From Paenibacillus radicis (ex Xue et al. 2023) (lineage in GTDB: Bacteria > Bacillota > Bacilli > Paenibacillales > NBRC-103111), in NCBI RefSeq assembly GCF_024722015.1, contig NZ_JANQBD010000014.1, positions 168,197 through 232,196 of the forward strand: DNA of 64,000 nt. The letters run 5' to 3'. Below are positions 44,676 through 53,487 of the stretch, one piece after another (position 1 is the stretch's first letter; each line of letters begins with the position of its first letter). A program made the position numbers and the translations under genes. The notes beneath the pieces were generated by a model. That model did not search any database and had not been told where the DNA came from. It saw only the letters and a list, made by a program, of their open reading frames with translations.

Positions 44676-46484
44676 ATGTCACGTAAAGCAAACCATCTTA
44701 TTTTTGCGGCTGTTTTGTTATTTGCAGTGTGGTTTAATCCTGGACCCGCATTAGCTGAAAGCTCTCCAGTCTACAGCTTGGCCTTAGACAATGGGCAGGT
44801 GACAGTAGGAAGTGAAGTGAAGGTAACGGTCACAGCTGAGCATGCAGTCAATCTGTATGGCTATGAAGTTGTATTGGAATATGAACCGGATAAATTGGAT
44901 TATGTCCGAACCGTCAATATTATGGGTGATGGCGGTTTATCGATTACTCCGATCCTGCAAGGAAACCGGATCACTTTTGCCCATACCAATATAGGGAAGG
45001 ATAGCGTGAATAGCGGTAATTTTAATCTAAGCACATTCACATTTAAAAGTAAAAGTTCTGGAAATTCCCCCCTTATCCTGCGGTCTGTAAAAGCCGTTAA
45101 CCAGCATGATGATTACCTTGATTACCAGTTATGGAACTCGGGATCTCAAGCTGATCTTTTAATAATTAACAATGGCAGCAGCGGTAGTAGTAGTGGTAAT
45201 GCTACCCCCGATATTGGAAATCCGACTGCAGATGGACCCAGTAAATCATCTGATGGAGTACATATTATTAATTCTTCCCCGCTGCTTGAGCAAACCTCGG
45301 ATGGAAGTATCATTTCCAAATGGAGTTTGGATGCGACAGCTTTAAATCAAGCGGTTGATCAATTAATTGCTTCCGGAAATCAAAGTAAAATAGAGCTGGA
45401 AATAAAGGGAAACACTCAAGCCGTACAGGTACAGCTGCCCGCTGATAGTTTGGCATATGCTCTATCCAAAATATCCGAGTCGGTCATTTCCATAAAATTC
45501 GATACCGTTAGCTATGACTTGCCTCTTAAAGCGCTGAATATGGCTGACTTGACCCGTGCACTGAATTCAGATGCAAAGGATATAAAAATCAAAATATCCA
45601 TTCAAAAGGTTGAAGGAGTTGCAGCTGCTCAACTTGACTCTAAAATAAAAGAAGCCGGATATCAATTACTAACAAATGCAATAGAATTTAACATCACAGC
45701 AGAAGCCAACGGCAACTCGCTTTCGGTCAATGACTTCGGTTCGACCTATGTGCCCCGTACGCTGATTTTACATGATTCAGTCAATGTAAACACGGCTGCT
45801 GCTGTAATTTACGATCCCAGCACCGGGGAAATTAACTTTGTCCCAGCCCTCTTCACAGAGTCGAACGGTACCTTGCAGGTTACTATCCAACGAACCGGTA
45901 ACAGCATCTACACGGTTGTAAAGTCATCCAAGACATTTTTAGACATGGAGGGCCATTGGGCAAAAGCAGATGTCGAGCAATTGGCTTCTAAACTGCTCAT
46001 CAAAGGCATAAGCGACACCCGCTTTGCTCCTCAGAACCAAATTACCCGTGCGGAATTTGCTATACTGCTGGTTCGCGGACTTGGACTTACAGCATCTGAT
46101 ACATCCAAGTTTGTTGATATCCAATCCTCAGATTGGTTTGCTCCAGCAGTTGGGGCCGCAGTTAAAGCTGGTTTAATAGACGGCTATGAGGACAGCACCT
46201 TCCGTCCAAATGCCAATATTACGCGAGAGCAGATGGCCGTAATGATCACACGGGCTATAGCATTGACAGGTAAAAAATTAGATGCAGATCCTGCACGGAC
46301 TCCCTCATTCGTGGACGCCTCATCGATCAGCGGGTGGGCGAAAGATGCTGTTGCCCGTTCTGTTAGTATGGGTATCATGAACGGTGTTACAGACAGCACA
46401 TTTGCGCCAAATGACAATGCAACCCGTGCCCAAGCGGCTGTAATGCTGAAGAGATCATTGCAATTACTGCAATTTATGAACTAA
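44676..46484 (+). CDS. Cohesin-domain protein with SLH anchor
   Basis: 602 residues, exported (signal peptide about 1-28, PGPALAESS). Residues about 30-170 form a cohesin-like domain (YSLALDNGQVTVGSEVKVTV, YGYEVVLEYEPDKLDYV). A Ser/Gly linker is followed by a pre-SLH module (about 215-415) also seen in two other SLH proteins here, then three SLH domains (TFLDMEGHWAKADVEQLASK, FVDIQSSDWFAPAVGAA, FVDASSISGWAKDAV). It could act as a surface receptor for a dockerin-bearing protein; one is encoded directly downstream in the opposite direction. ATG at 44676 follows AAAGGATGG; the frame is open further upstream without ribosome site. Confidence 0.87.
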   Translation: MSRKANHLIFAAVLLFAVWFNPGPALAESSPVYSLALDNGQVTVGSEVKVTVTAEHAVNLYGYEVVLEYEPDKLDYVRTVNIMGDGGLSITPILQGNRITFAHTNIGKDSVNSGNFNLSTFTFKSKSSGNSPLILRSVKAVNQHDDYLDYQLWNSGSQADLLIINNGSSGSSSGNATPDIGNPTADGPSKSSDGVHIINSSPLLEQTSDGSIISKWSLDATALNQAVDQLIASGNQSKIELEIKGNTQAVQVQLPADSLAYALSKISESVISIKFDTVSYDLPLKALNMADLTRALNSDAKDIKIKISIQKVEGVAAAQLDSKIKEAGYQLLTNAIEFNITAEANGNSLSVNDFGSTYVPRTLILHDSVNVNTAAAVIYDPSTGEINFVPALFTESNGTLQVTIQRTGNSIYTVVKSSKTFLDMEGHWAKADVEQLASKLLIKGISDTRFAPQNQITRAEFAILLVRGLGLTASDTSKFVDIQSSDWFAPAVGAAVKAGLIDGYEDSTFRPNANITREQMAVMITRAIALTGKKLDADPARTPSFVDASSISGWAKDAVARSVSMGIMNGVTDSTFAPNDNATRAQAAVMLKRSLQLLQFMN

Positions 46485-46522
46485 TTCAGATAATCCAATA
46501 TAACGGCATTTGCCTTACAAAT

Positions 46523-46561
46523 GAGAGGCTGCGATGGAAAGATTCCATCGCAGCCTCTTTG
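46523..46561. terminator. Bidirectional terminator between cohesin-SLH and dockerin genes
   Basis: GAGGCTGCGATGGAA and its exact complement form a 15-bp stem with a 3-base loop. A second short hairpin, GAACGTC/GACGTTC, lies at 46608-46629 at the stop of the minus-strand gene. Confidence 0.9.
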
Positions 46562-46627
46562 TTGCTATCTAAGACAGAGCTAATGGAGGATTGCCCCACT
46601 AGCTCTCGAACGTCATTCTGAAGACGT

Positions 46628-49600
46628 TCAAGGAGTAATGATTTTCTGTGCTACCGCTGCGAGGTCCACAATGTCAATCACACCATCTTTATTGATATCC
46701 GCACTATTAAGCCAATTAGGGCTTCCCAAGGTTTCTCCATAATGACTCGCAACAATGGCCAAATCCCCGATATTAATGATGTTGTCTCCGTTCAAGTCTC
46801 CTTGTAATGCAATATGAACGGAAGCTACGAAGCTCTGCACGGAAGCATTCAAATGCTGGAGCTCCTGAGTCACCTGCTCTTGTGAAGCAGTCACGCTGCC
46901 TGCTGCAGCCCTAGCCTTATCAATAGCGGCCTGCAGAATCGCTTTTGCCCCCGCTGGGTACTGTCCCGGCTGGTTGCCCTCCACAGCTGAATTATATAGA
47001 GCCTGAGCATCTTGAATTAACGCATTCAGAGGTGCTTTATCGACCACATGAATTTGTACCGTATAAGTGGCTCCTTCTGCTTGGCTCACTATCCCGTCAC
47101 CGCCAGAAACAGCAACCTTAGTTACAGTTACTGCACTTGTTGCGGATTGGGAAATGGAGCGGGCTTTAAAGCCCAGCTTCAGAATAGCTCCGCTGTTGTT
47201 TGGGTTAATTGCATAGTTAGAGCCTTCACTTGCTGCAATAATTCGGACCTGCCCTAAGGTTTCGGACTTACTGATGAAGATACCGTTAAGCAATGGAGTT
47301 ACAGAGAGCCATTCCAATTGCACCGGATCATAGTTTATAGTCAGATCTTGAGCATAGATCTTTCCATTTACAGTCTGAATCCCATTGTTTAACCCATAGA
47401 TCAAATCAAGGGGCTGCCCTGAATTCACGCTGGAGCTGCCAAGTAAAGTGGCTGACAGAGCGGGAGCAGCGTCTTGACCGCTGATTGTGATCATCATTTG
47501 TCCTTTGACGCCGGAGCTGTCTTTGGCTGCTGCCTCCACTTTAACGGTTCCATTCAATAATGCAGTCAACAACCCGTTTTGATCAATTGTTCCCAAATTA
47601 GTGGCTGATCCGTCGATGTTATATACCGACCAAGTAACCGATTTATTACTTGCATTAACAGGCAATACCGTGGCAGATAATTGTAGTGTTCCTCCTTTAG
47701 TATGGATTGCGGAACCGCCACTACTAGATAAGTTGATATAGGTGACAAGGCTTACGGAGGCGTTTGTTGGTGTATGAATTGAAGCGCTAGGGCCATACAT
47801 GCTCCAGTTCCCAGCTCCGTCGGCTGCTTTGACTGTAAACGTATAGTTAGAGTCCGGATTTAATTGCGTCAAATTATATTGGGTCAATGGGCTGCTTAAG
47901 GAAGCGATCTCAGAATAGGTATTGCCTGTAACTGTGTAAATCTTATATCCGGTTACCCCTATATTATCAGCTGCAGCTGACCAATTAAGAGTAGCCCCCG
48001 AAGGGCTAACATTAGAAGCTGTCATACTACTGTTAACTGGCCATACTGGCGGTATTGTATCCACCGTGCCGCCATCCGTGACTCCAAGCTCCATTGAGAA
48101 ATAGCTGTTAGCAGTAGCTGTTCCTGTACCGGTACCTATTCGGGTCCCGTAGCCGGTTATGCGAACCAGTCGTGCCTGCACGGGCGTCCCCAATAAGAAC
48201 GTTTCAACATCAGACAGGGAAGACTCTGTTCCAGGTAAAACCTGGTGACTCATAATATGGCCGTTTCCAAGATTATCAAGCTGCCAAGCCGGATTCGATT
48301 GCTTCGTCCAGTTGATTCCATCCATTGATGTTTCAATATCAAAATAGTATTGTCTCCTGTTTTGCGTATCTTTATTGAAACCTATAGAAACACTGTTTAT
48401 CATCTTTGGCATATCGCCAAGGTAGAAACGTACCCAAACTCCTCCATTTGACGAAGCCGACCAGCTGGTATCCTTATTGCTATCAATTAGATTGATTACA
48501 CTGCTGCTTCCGTTGCTTGCTGTAATTGTTTCTGTTTTGGGGATGATGTCATAATTAACTGAATAAGAACCGTCAATATCAGTACCTTTATGAACCGTAA
48601 TTATAAACGGACTTTTTGCAGCATCGTTTGGCATGGTTATCGTTACTGTAGAGCCATTCTCCCCTACAGCCGTAAGAACAGGCAAATTTTCATAATCTAG
48701 TGGAATGGGTACCGTATACGTTGTTGTTTCCGGGTTAAACCCGTTAATAAGCTGACCATCCAGATATATGCCTGTCAGCTTCGGAACATAGGTGTTCAGC
48801 GTACCAGACTCATCAATATAATTTGGAACGGTCGATGAGCTTATGTTAGCTACAGCCTGGAGACCAAGCCTATCCGTAAGCTGCTGAATATAGAGGCTTG
48901 CCGGATTAACGGCTGTCCCATTACTGTACTCATATGCCGGAAAATTGGGAACTTTTCCAGGGTCCACATTCTCCATGATAAAGGGTACTCTAACCGATGC
49001 GGCTGACTGTCCGAATAAATAGTTGGCATCGAGTGGCGGCTGACTTATGATATACGGACCATTGTTGTTCCACAACGTATAGTTGACGCCCGCCCAGCCA
49101 TGGGCTGTACCATTATTCCATCTGTTCTGAATGTAAATCCGAGCATTCATACTGTCATAAAGTCCCCCTGAAGACCATCTAAGATGCGGCTCACTTGCAT
49201 CCATTGAATAAGTGGCTGTGGAGTTGTAAAACACATTAGGTCCCGATATACCACCCATAACGATATATCCGTGACGAGGATATCTGGCAAAGGCCCTTTG
49301 TGTCAAAACCAGCTGCCCTCCCGATATGGAGAAACCATAACGGCGTTCACCCGCCGTAGTTTTGCTTACAGGCTCCAATACATTGGCATCCTGAATAGTT
49401 AGCCATTTCACGCCATTGGTAGCAGTTACTGCCACATCAATATGATAGGTGGTATAGTTTCTTACCCAAACATTTTGGGCGTCCGAGAATCGCACACCAA
49501 CCTGTGCATGGAGTTCATCCTCATATTGCTTATATGTCATTCCGAATGATGTGCTTACACTTGTAACTGCTTTATCAAACCTTGATATCAGTTGAATATT

Positions 49601-51484
49601 CTCTATTCCAACGTTTTCTATTCTGCCTAAAGTGCTGAATTTAGTAACGGTGGACACTCCATATTTCATATCCAGAGAATCATCCAATGGTTCCTTTAAT
49701 GTAATTGTATTTGTAGCTTGATCTACTGCCTTAATAGTTCTTTCCTTTACCAGACTATCCCAATAGCTCATGTCACTTGACCACTGATTTTCAGAAATAA
49801 CTCCTGGCATTTCGGTTATTACATCCATATAAAGATCTTGAACCCATGCAAGATTAGTTGCTTTTTTCACATTCACGGTATCTCCCGCATTAAGACCATT
49901 GACACTTTCAAGCCGGAAGGTATGTGCTCCTGCCGGAACATATTGGTCAACCACATGAATCGCAGCTTCACTTACGGATTCTCTGCCCCCTGCAACATTG
50001 ATAATTGCCGTGCTTTTATCATAGGCTAACGACTTCCAGGTTGCGACAATCTTCGTGACACCCGATTCAGGATTTTCGGACTGAGCATAATCATACCAAT
50101 TGTCCGGGGTAATAGCGGGGGCATTCTTGTCAATCATGCCATTGCCTTCTCCCTTGATTACGATACCGCTCGCGCTAATTTTGAGCGTATTGCTCGTTCT
50201 ATAAGTTCCCGCTTTTAAAAGAATAGCTCCCCTAAAGCCGTTCGCATCCGGGGCAATACGACTAAGGGCATCGATAGCATTCTGTATGCGGGTATAATCA
50301 TCTCCATTACCTGGAATCGGCTCAAGAATAATTTTTACTGGAACATTCGGTATCGCAACTCCCCCACCCTTATAACCTACGTCAGAATAATCTATAACCC
50401 GATTTCCCTTATAGTCAGGGAAGTAAACCAGCTTACCGTCACTGCCTTTATCCACAGCCGGATAGGGTGTGCTGTCATTATAGGCAGATGAACCTGTAAC
50501 TGCGGTAAAATAATAGCTGTCGTAGTATTGTTTCCCGTTATCACTCAAATTGAAATTCATAACATACGTGCCTTTAAGACTTGCTGTTGCAGATGGCGTT
50601 ATTTCTAACAGCGCATCTTTGCCAAGGTTCTGTTGGGGGAATGTATATATCGGGTTGCCGCCAGGGTCCTTTAGCACACCGCCAATTACAATATCTTTTT
50701 TGGCTTTAACAGTGAATTTAGGGACATTTCCATTTAGTTCAACCAAGGCTGGACGGCCTATAGTCTGACTCATGCCCGAGTATACCGGAAGAATATCTGC
50801 AATGTTCTCGGTCGGATAAACTACTGGCGGCTTCGGATCAATCTCCTGTTTGCCATTGGCCATAAAGTTATAAATCCGTATAAAGCTCGCTCCCTGTATC
50901 ATCTCTCCTGTCAGCATGACGTATCTGGCATTAATCATGTTATCGAGTGTATAAGTCATGGTCTTATTACCGTTACCATCAACTAAATCTGCAGTATTCT
51001 GGGTTACCGCAGTAGTCCAACCAACCGGTTTGTTATAATTAGCAAGGCCGCCAGAGCCCTCTATTGTGGTGGTTGACAGCGCACTCCACTTATCGGTGTC
51101 ATTGGTATACTCGATGCGATACTGTGATACTCTCTGCTTTAACTGGGTAAAATTAGTTTGAAAATTAACAACAAACTGAAAAATATCTTTTTGCTCTTTC
51201 AAGTCAACCGCAATCCAAAATTGGTTTTTCCCCTGAGAAACGGAAGCCGATGTTGATTGTGACTGATCAACATCCCAATAATCGGATATTCCAGCTTTAA
51301 ATACATTTTCCGGCTTGGAGCCTGCCCGTATTGAGCTTGTCTTAATGCTGCCTACTGTTGAATTCAATGCGTAGTCTATCGGGATAAAATCAGCATAAAC
51401 AGGCACTGAACTTAGAGCCATTACAATAGCAATAATGAATCCTGTCAGAATGCGAAAGCCGGCACGTTTTTTAACTCTGCTCAT
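46628..51484 (-). CDS. Secreted beta-helix protein with cohesin and dockerin
   Basis: 1618 residues, signal peptide about 1-31 (SSVPVYADF). Order: discoidin-like F5/8-C domain (about 40-215); beta-sandwich (240-340); right-handed beta-helix of pectate-lyase/GH28-related type (about 390-875, from DDYTRIQNAIDAL); cadherin-like domain (about 890-975); second F5/8-C (980-1135); fn3 (1141-1238); Big2 (1246-1335); cohesin-like (1341-1475); FIVAR-like helices (1483-1555); dockerin (1561-1615) with two calcium loops, DLNGDNIINIGD and DINKDGVIDIVD. It has no SLH domain, so dockerin pairing with the neighbouring cohesin-SLH protein is a likely way to stay on the cell. Its own cohesin could allow chains. 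Probably a polysaccharide lyase or hydrolase; substrate unknown. Follows the chemoreceptor gene by 35 bases. Confidence 0.87.
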   Translation of the reverse strand: MSRVKKRAGFRILTGFIIAIVMALSSVPVYADFIPIDYALNSTVGSIKTSSIRAGSKPENVFKAGISDYWDVDQSQSTSASVSQGKNQFWIAVDLKEQKDIFQFVVNFQTNFTQLKQRVSQYRIEYTNDTDKWSALSTTTIEGSGGLANYNKPVGWTTAVTQNTADLVDGNGNKTMTYTLDNMINARYVMLTGEMIQGASFIRIYNFMANGKQEIDPKPPVVYPTENIADILPVYSGMSQTIGRPALVELNGNVPKFTVKAKKDIVIGGVLKDPGGNPIYTFPQQNLGKDALLEITPSATASLKGTYVMNFNLSDNGKQYYDSYYFTAVTGSSAYNDSTPYPAVDKGSDGKLVYFPDYKGNRVIDYSDVGYKGGGVAIPNVPVKIILEPIPGNGDDYTRIQNAIDALSRIAPDANGFRGAILLKAGTYRTSNTLKISASGIVIKGEGNGMIDKNAPAITPDNWYDYAQSENPESGVTKIVATWKSLAYDKSTAIINVAGGRESVSEAAIHVVDQYVPAGAHTFRLESVNGLNAGDTVNVKKATNLAWVQDLYMDVITEMPGVISENQWSSDMSYWDSLVKERTIKAVDQATNTITLKEPLDDSLDMKYGVSTVTKFSTLGRIENVGIENIQLISRFDKAVTSVSTSFGMTYKQYEDELHAQVGVRFSDAQNVWVRNYTTYHIDVAVTATNGVKWLTIQDANVLEPVSKTTAGERRYGFSISGGQLVLTQRAFARYPRHGYIVMGGISGPNVFYNSTATYSMDASEPHLRWSSGGLYDSMNARIYIQNRWNNGTAHGWAGVNYTLWNNNGPYIISQPPLDANYLFGQSAASVRVPFIMENVDPGKVPNFPAYEYSNGTAVNPASLYIQQLTDRLGLQAVANISSSTVPNYIDESGTLNTYVPKLTGIYLDGQLINGFNPETTTYTVPIPLDYENLPVLTAVGENGSTVTITMPNDAAKSPFIITVHKGTDIDGSYSVNYDIIPKTETITASNGSSSVINLIDSNKDTSWSASSNGGVWVRFYLGDMPKMINSVSIGFNKDTQNRRQYYFDIETSMDGINWTKQSNPAWQLDNLGNGHIMSHQVLPGTESSLSDVETFLLGTPVQARLVRITGYGTRIGTGTGTATANSYFSMELGVTDGGTVDTIPPVWPVNSSMTASNVSPSGATLNWSAAADNIGVTGYKIYTVTGNTYSEIASLSSPLTQYNLTQLNPDSNYTFTVKAADGAGNWSMYGPSASIHTPTNASVSLVTYINLSSSGGSAIHTKGGTLQLSATVLPVNASNKSVTWSVYNIDGSATNLGTIDQNGLLTALLNGTVKVEAAAKDSSGVKGQMMITISGQDAAPALSATLLGSSSVNSGQPLDLIYGLNNGIQTVNGKIYAQDLTINYDPVQLEWLSVTPLLNGIFISKSETLGQVRIIAASEGSNYAINPNNSGAILKLGFKARSISQSATSAVTVTKVAVSGGDGIVSQAEGATYTVQIHVVDKAPLNALIQDAQALYNSAVEGNQPGQYPAGAKAILQAAIDKARAAAGSVTASQEQVTQELQHLNASVQSFVASVHIALQGDLNGDNIINIGDLAIVASHYGETLGSPNWLNSADINKDGVIDIVDLAAVAQKIITP

Positions 51485-51519
51485 AAAGAAGCCTCACTCC
51501 TAATAATGAATTTCAAAAA

Positions 51520-53217
51520 CTACACCTTAAATTTGGTAATTAACATTTGCAATTGTTCCGCCATCCGAGCAAGATAACTAGCCGACGATGAGAGTTCTTC
51601 CATCGAAGCCTGCTGTTCCTGGGATGCGCTTGAAACAGTCTGTGTACCTGCCGCAGTTTCTTCAGATAATCGCTTAACTATTTGTATAGAATTTACTGCC
51701 TCATCCGCACTGGCAGCCATCTCTTCAATAGCTGCAGAGACTTCTTGAATTTGCCCGGATACTTGATATACGGATAATTGAATCTTGCCAAATGCTTTAC
51801 CCGCTTGATCTATGACCATGGTTCCCTCGTTTACTTCTTTAAGGCTTACATCCATAGAACTCATTGCATGGCTAGTATCCGTTAGAATCGTATGAACCAG
51901 CTCAGTAATTTGTTTCGCTGAACCATCCGATTGCTCGGCGAGTTTTTTCACCTCCTCTGCAACAGCTGCGAACCCTTTCCCTTGCTCACCAGCACGTGCA
52001 GCTTCGATTGCTGCATTAAGTGCCAACAAATGCGTTTGTGAGGATATACCCGTGATGACTGAAGCGATTTGATCAATTTCATGTGAGCGTTCACCAAGAT
52101 TTTTTATTATATTGGCTAACCTCTGTATGGAAAGTTCTATGGAATTCATTTGTCGTATGGCTGTTTGTATCGTTTCGTTACCTATGGATGCAATATCGGA
52201 GGATTGATTGGAGGCCGTGGAAACATCCTGAATGTTCGAAGCCATTTCATGAACACTCCTGGACATATCATTAATGGTTGCAAGGCTGTCATGCAAGCAA
52301 GCTGCTTGCTTCTCAGATCCGGAAGCTATGGTCTGCATAATCTGCGCTATATGCTCGGTCGCCAAGTTGCTTTGTTCGGAACTGACAGTTAATTGCTCTG
52401 AAGAAGCAGCAACCTGATCCGCAGTGGAACCAACATGCTGTATCATCATTCGAAGATTATTGATCATTTGATTAAAATACAGCGCCAAATCTCCAATCTC
52501 ATCCTTTGTAGTTACAAGAATGTGCTTCGTTAAATCCCCTTCACCTTCCGCGATCTGCCTCAGCTGTTGATTTACTTGAAGCACTGGCTTGACTATCCTC
52601 TTGGATAAGATCAGCGCAAGACTTATTGCTATTAGAAATGTAACGACAATAACGGAAATATTAAATCGATTAGCAAAGGAATTAAAAGAGGTAATTTCTT
52701 TTTCCTGCTCTGCTATTACCTTCGATAACTTATCCGTATAGGAATTTAAAGAATTCAGTACCGGCTCTAAAGGAACCGCTATATATTGAGCTTGGGCATT
52801 TTGTGTTGTTTGAGATGGATATTTTGTAAAAACCGCATCAATTTGCTTCAAATATTTATTCCATTCCATATCGAAGGTAGTGATAGCTGACAGCTCTCCG
52901 CTGTCATGATAATGGCTTTTGATAATAATCGTTAATTGATCGGATACTTCTTGGACGTCTTTTTCATATAAGGACAAATATTTCTTCTTTCCTTCATCAG
53001 TCGAGCTCATCAGATACCAAGCACCGTCTGCATTCGTGCTGCGGACCAGATAGCTCAGCTTCTGCAGAACGGATTGCTCATTCTCGTTATAAAGGATTCC
53101 ATTCGATAATGAATTTACTTTAGTCTGAATTAACATATTACAGCCAATCGCAATTAAAAATAACAAAGAAACAGCCAAAAATCCTAAAAGAAGCTTGCTG
53201 CGTATAGTAAACCTCAT
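51520..53217 (-). CDS. Methyl-accepting chemotaxis protein
   Basis: About 565 residues. One N-terminal membrane helix, an extracellular four-helix sensor (about 35-185), a second membrane helix, HAMP ([20 protein letters not shown]) and a full signalling domain with the conserved tip [41 protein letters not shown]-type region (here [15 protein letters not shown]). Signals to CheA. ATG at 53217 preferred because AAGGCGG precedes it; an ATG at 53256 lies right beside an operator and lacks a ribosome site. It shares an operon with the dockerin protein. Confidence 0.9.
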   Translation of the reverse strand: [565 protein letters not shown]

Positions 53218-53264
53218 TCCAAATATCCCGCCTTCGTTAATGCTGCTTCTTTTCATGTGAGTAG

Positions 53265-53379
53265 GTAAACGTTTACATAATGGTATACAGTAAGCGTTTA
53301 CAAATCTTTTTCTCCTTTCTTCCTAGAAATAACTATTCCCTCAATATCGGAATTATACCATGTACGCTTTTGAATACAA
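53265..53379 (-). promoter_or_regulatory. Promoter and two operators of the chemoreceptor-dockerin operon
   Basis: Minus strand: TTGTAT (53374-53379), 16 bases, perfect TATAAT (53352-53357). Downstream, within the leader, lie GTAAGCGTTTAC (53290-53301, one change) and GTAAACGTTTAC (53265-53276, perfect), 25 bases apart. A roadblock arrangement like that of the LacI-Tct leader. Confidence 0.8.
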
Positions 53380-53451
53380 GACTCAATTGTAAATTTATTC
53401 CTCTAAAATTCATTGAGGTTGTGGGGCGCCGTGGTTGAAAATGAATGAAAC

Positions 53452-53479
53452 GGGACCCACAGTAAGTACCAAGGGTCCC
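53452..53479 (-). terminator. Terminator of the LplB-LplC-binding protein operon
   Basis: GGGACCC and GGGTCCC arms followed on the minus strand by GTTTCATTC. The T-run is weak. Confidence 0.6.
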
Positions 53480-53487
53480 CCACCTGC

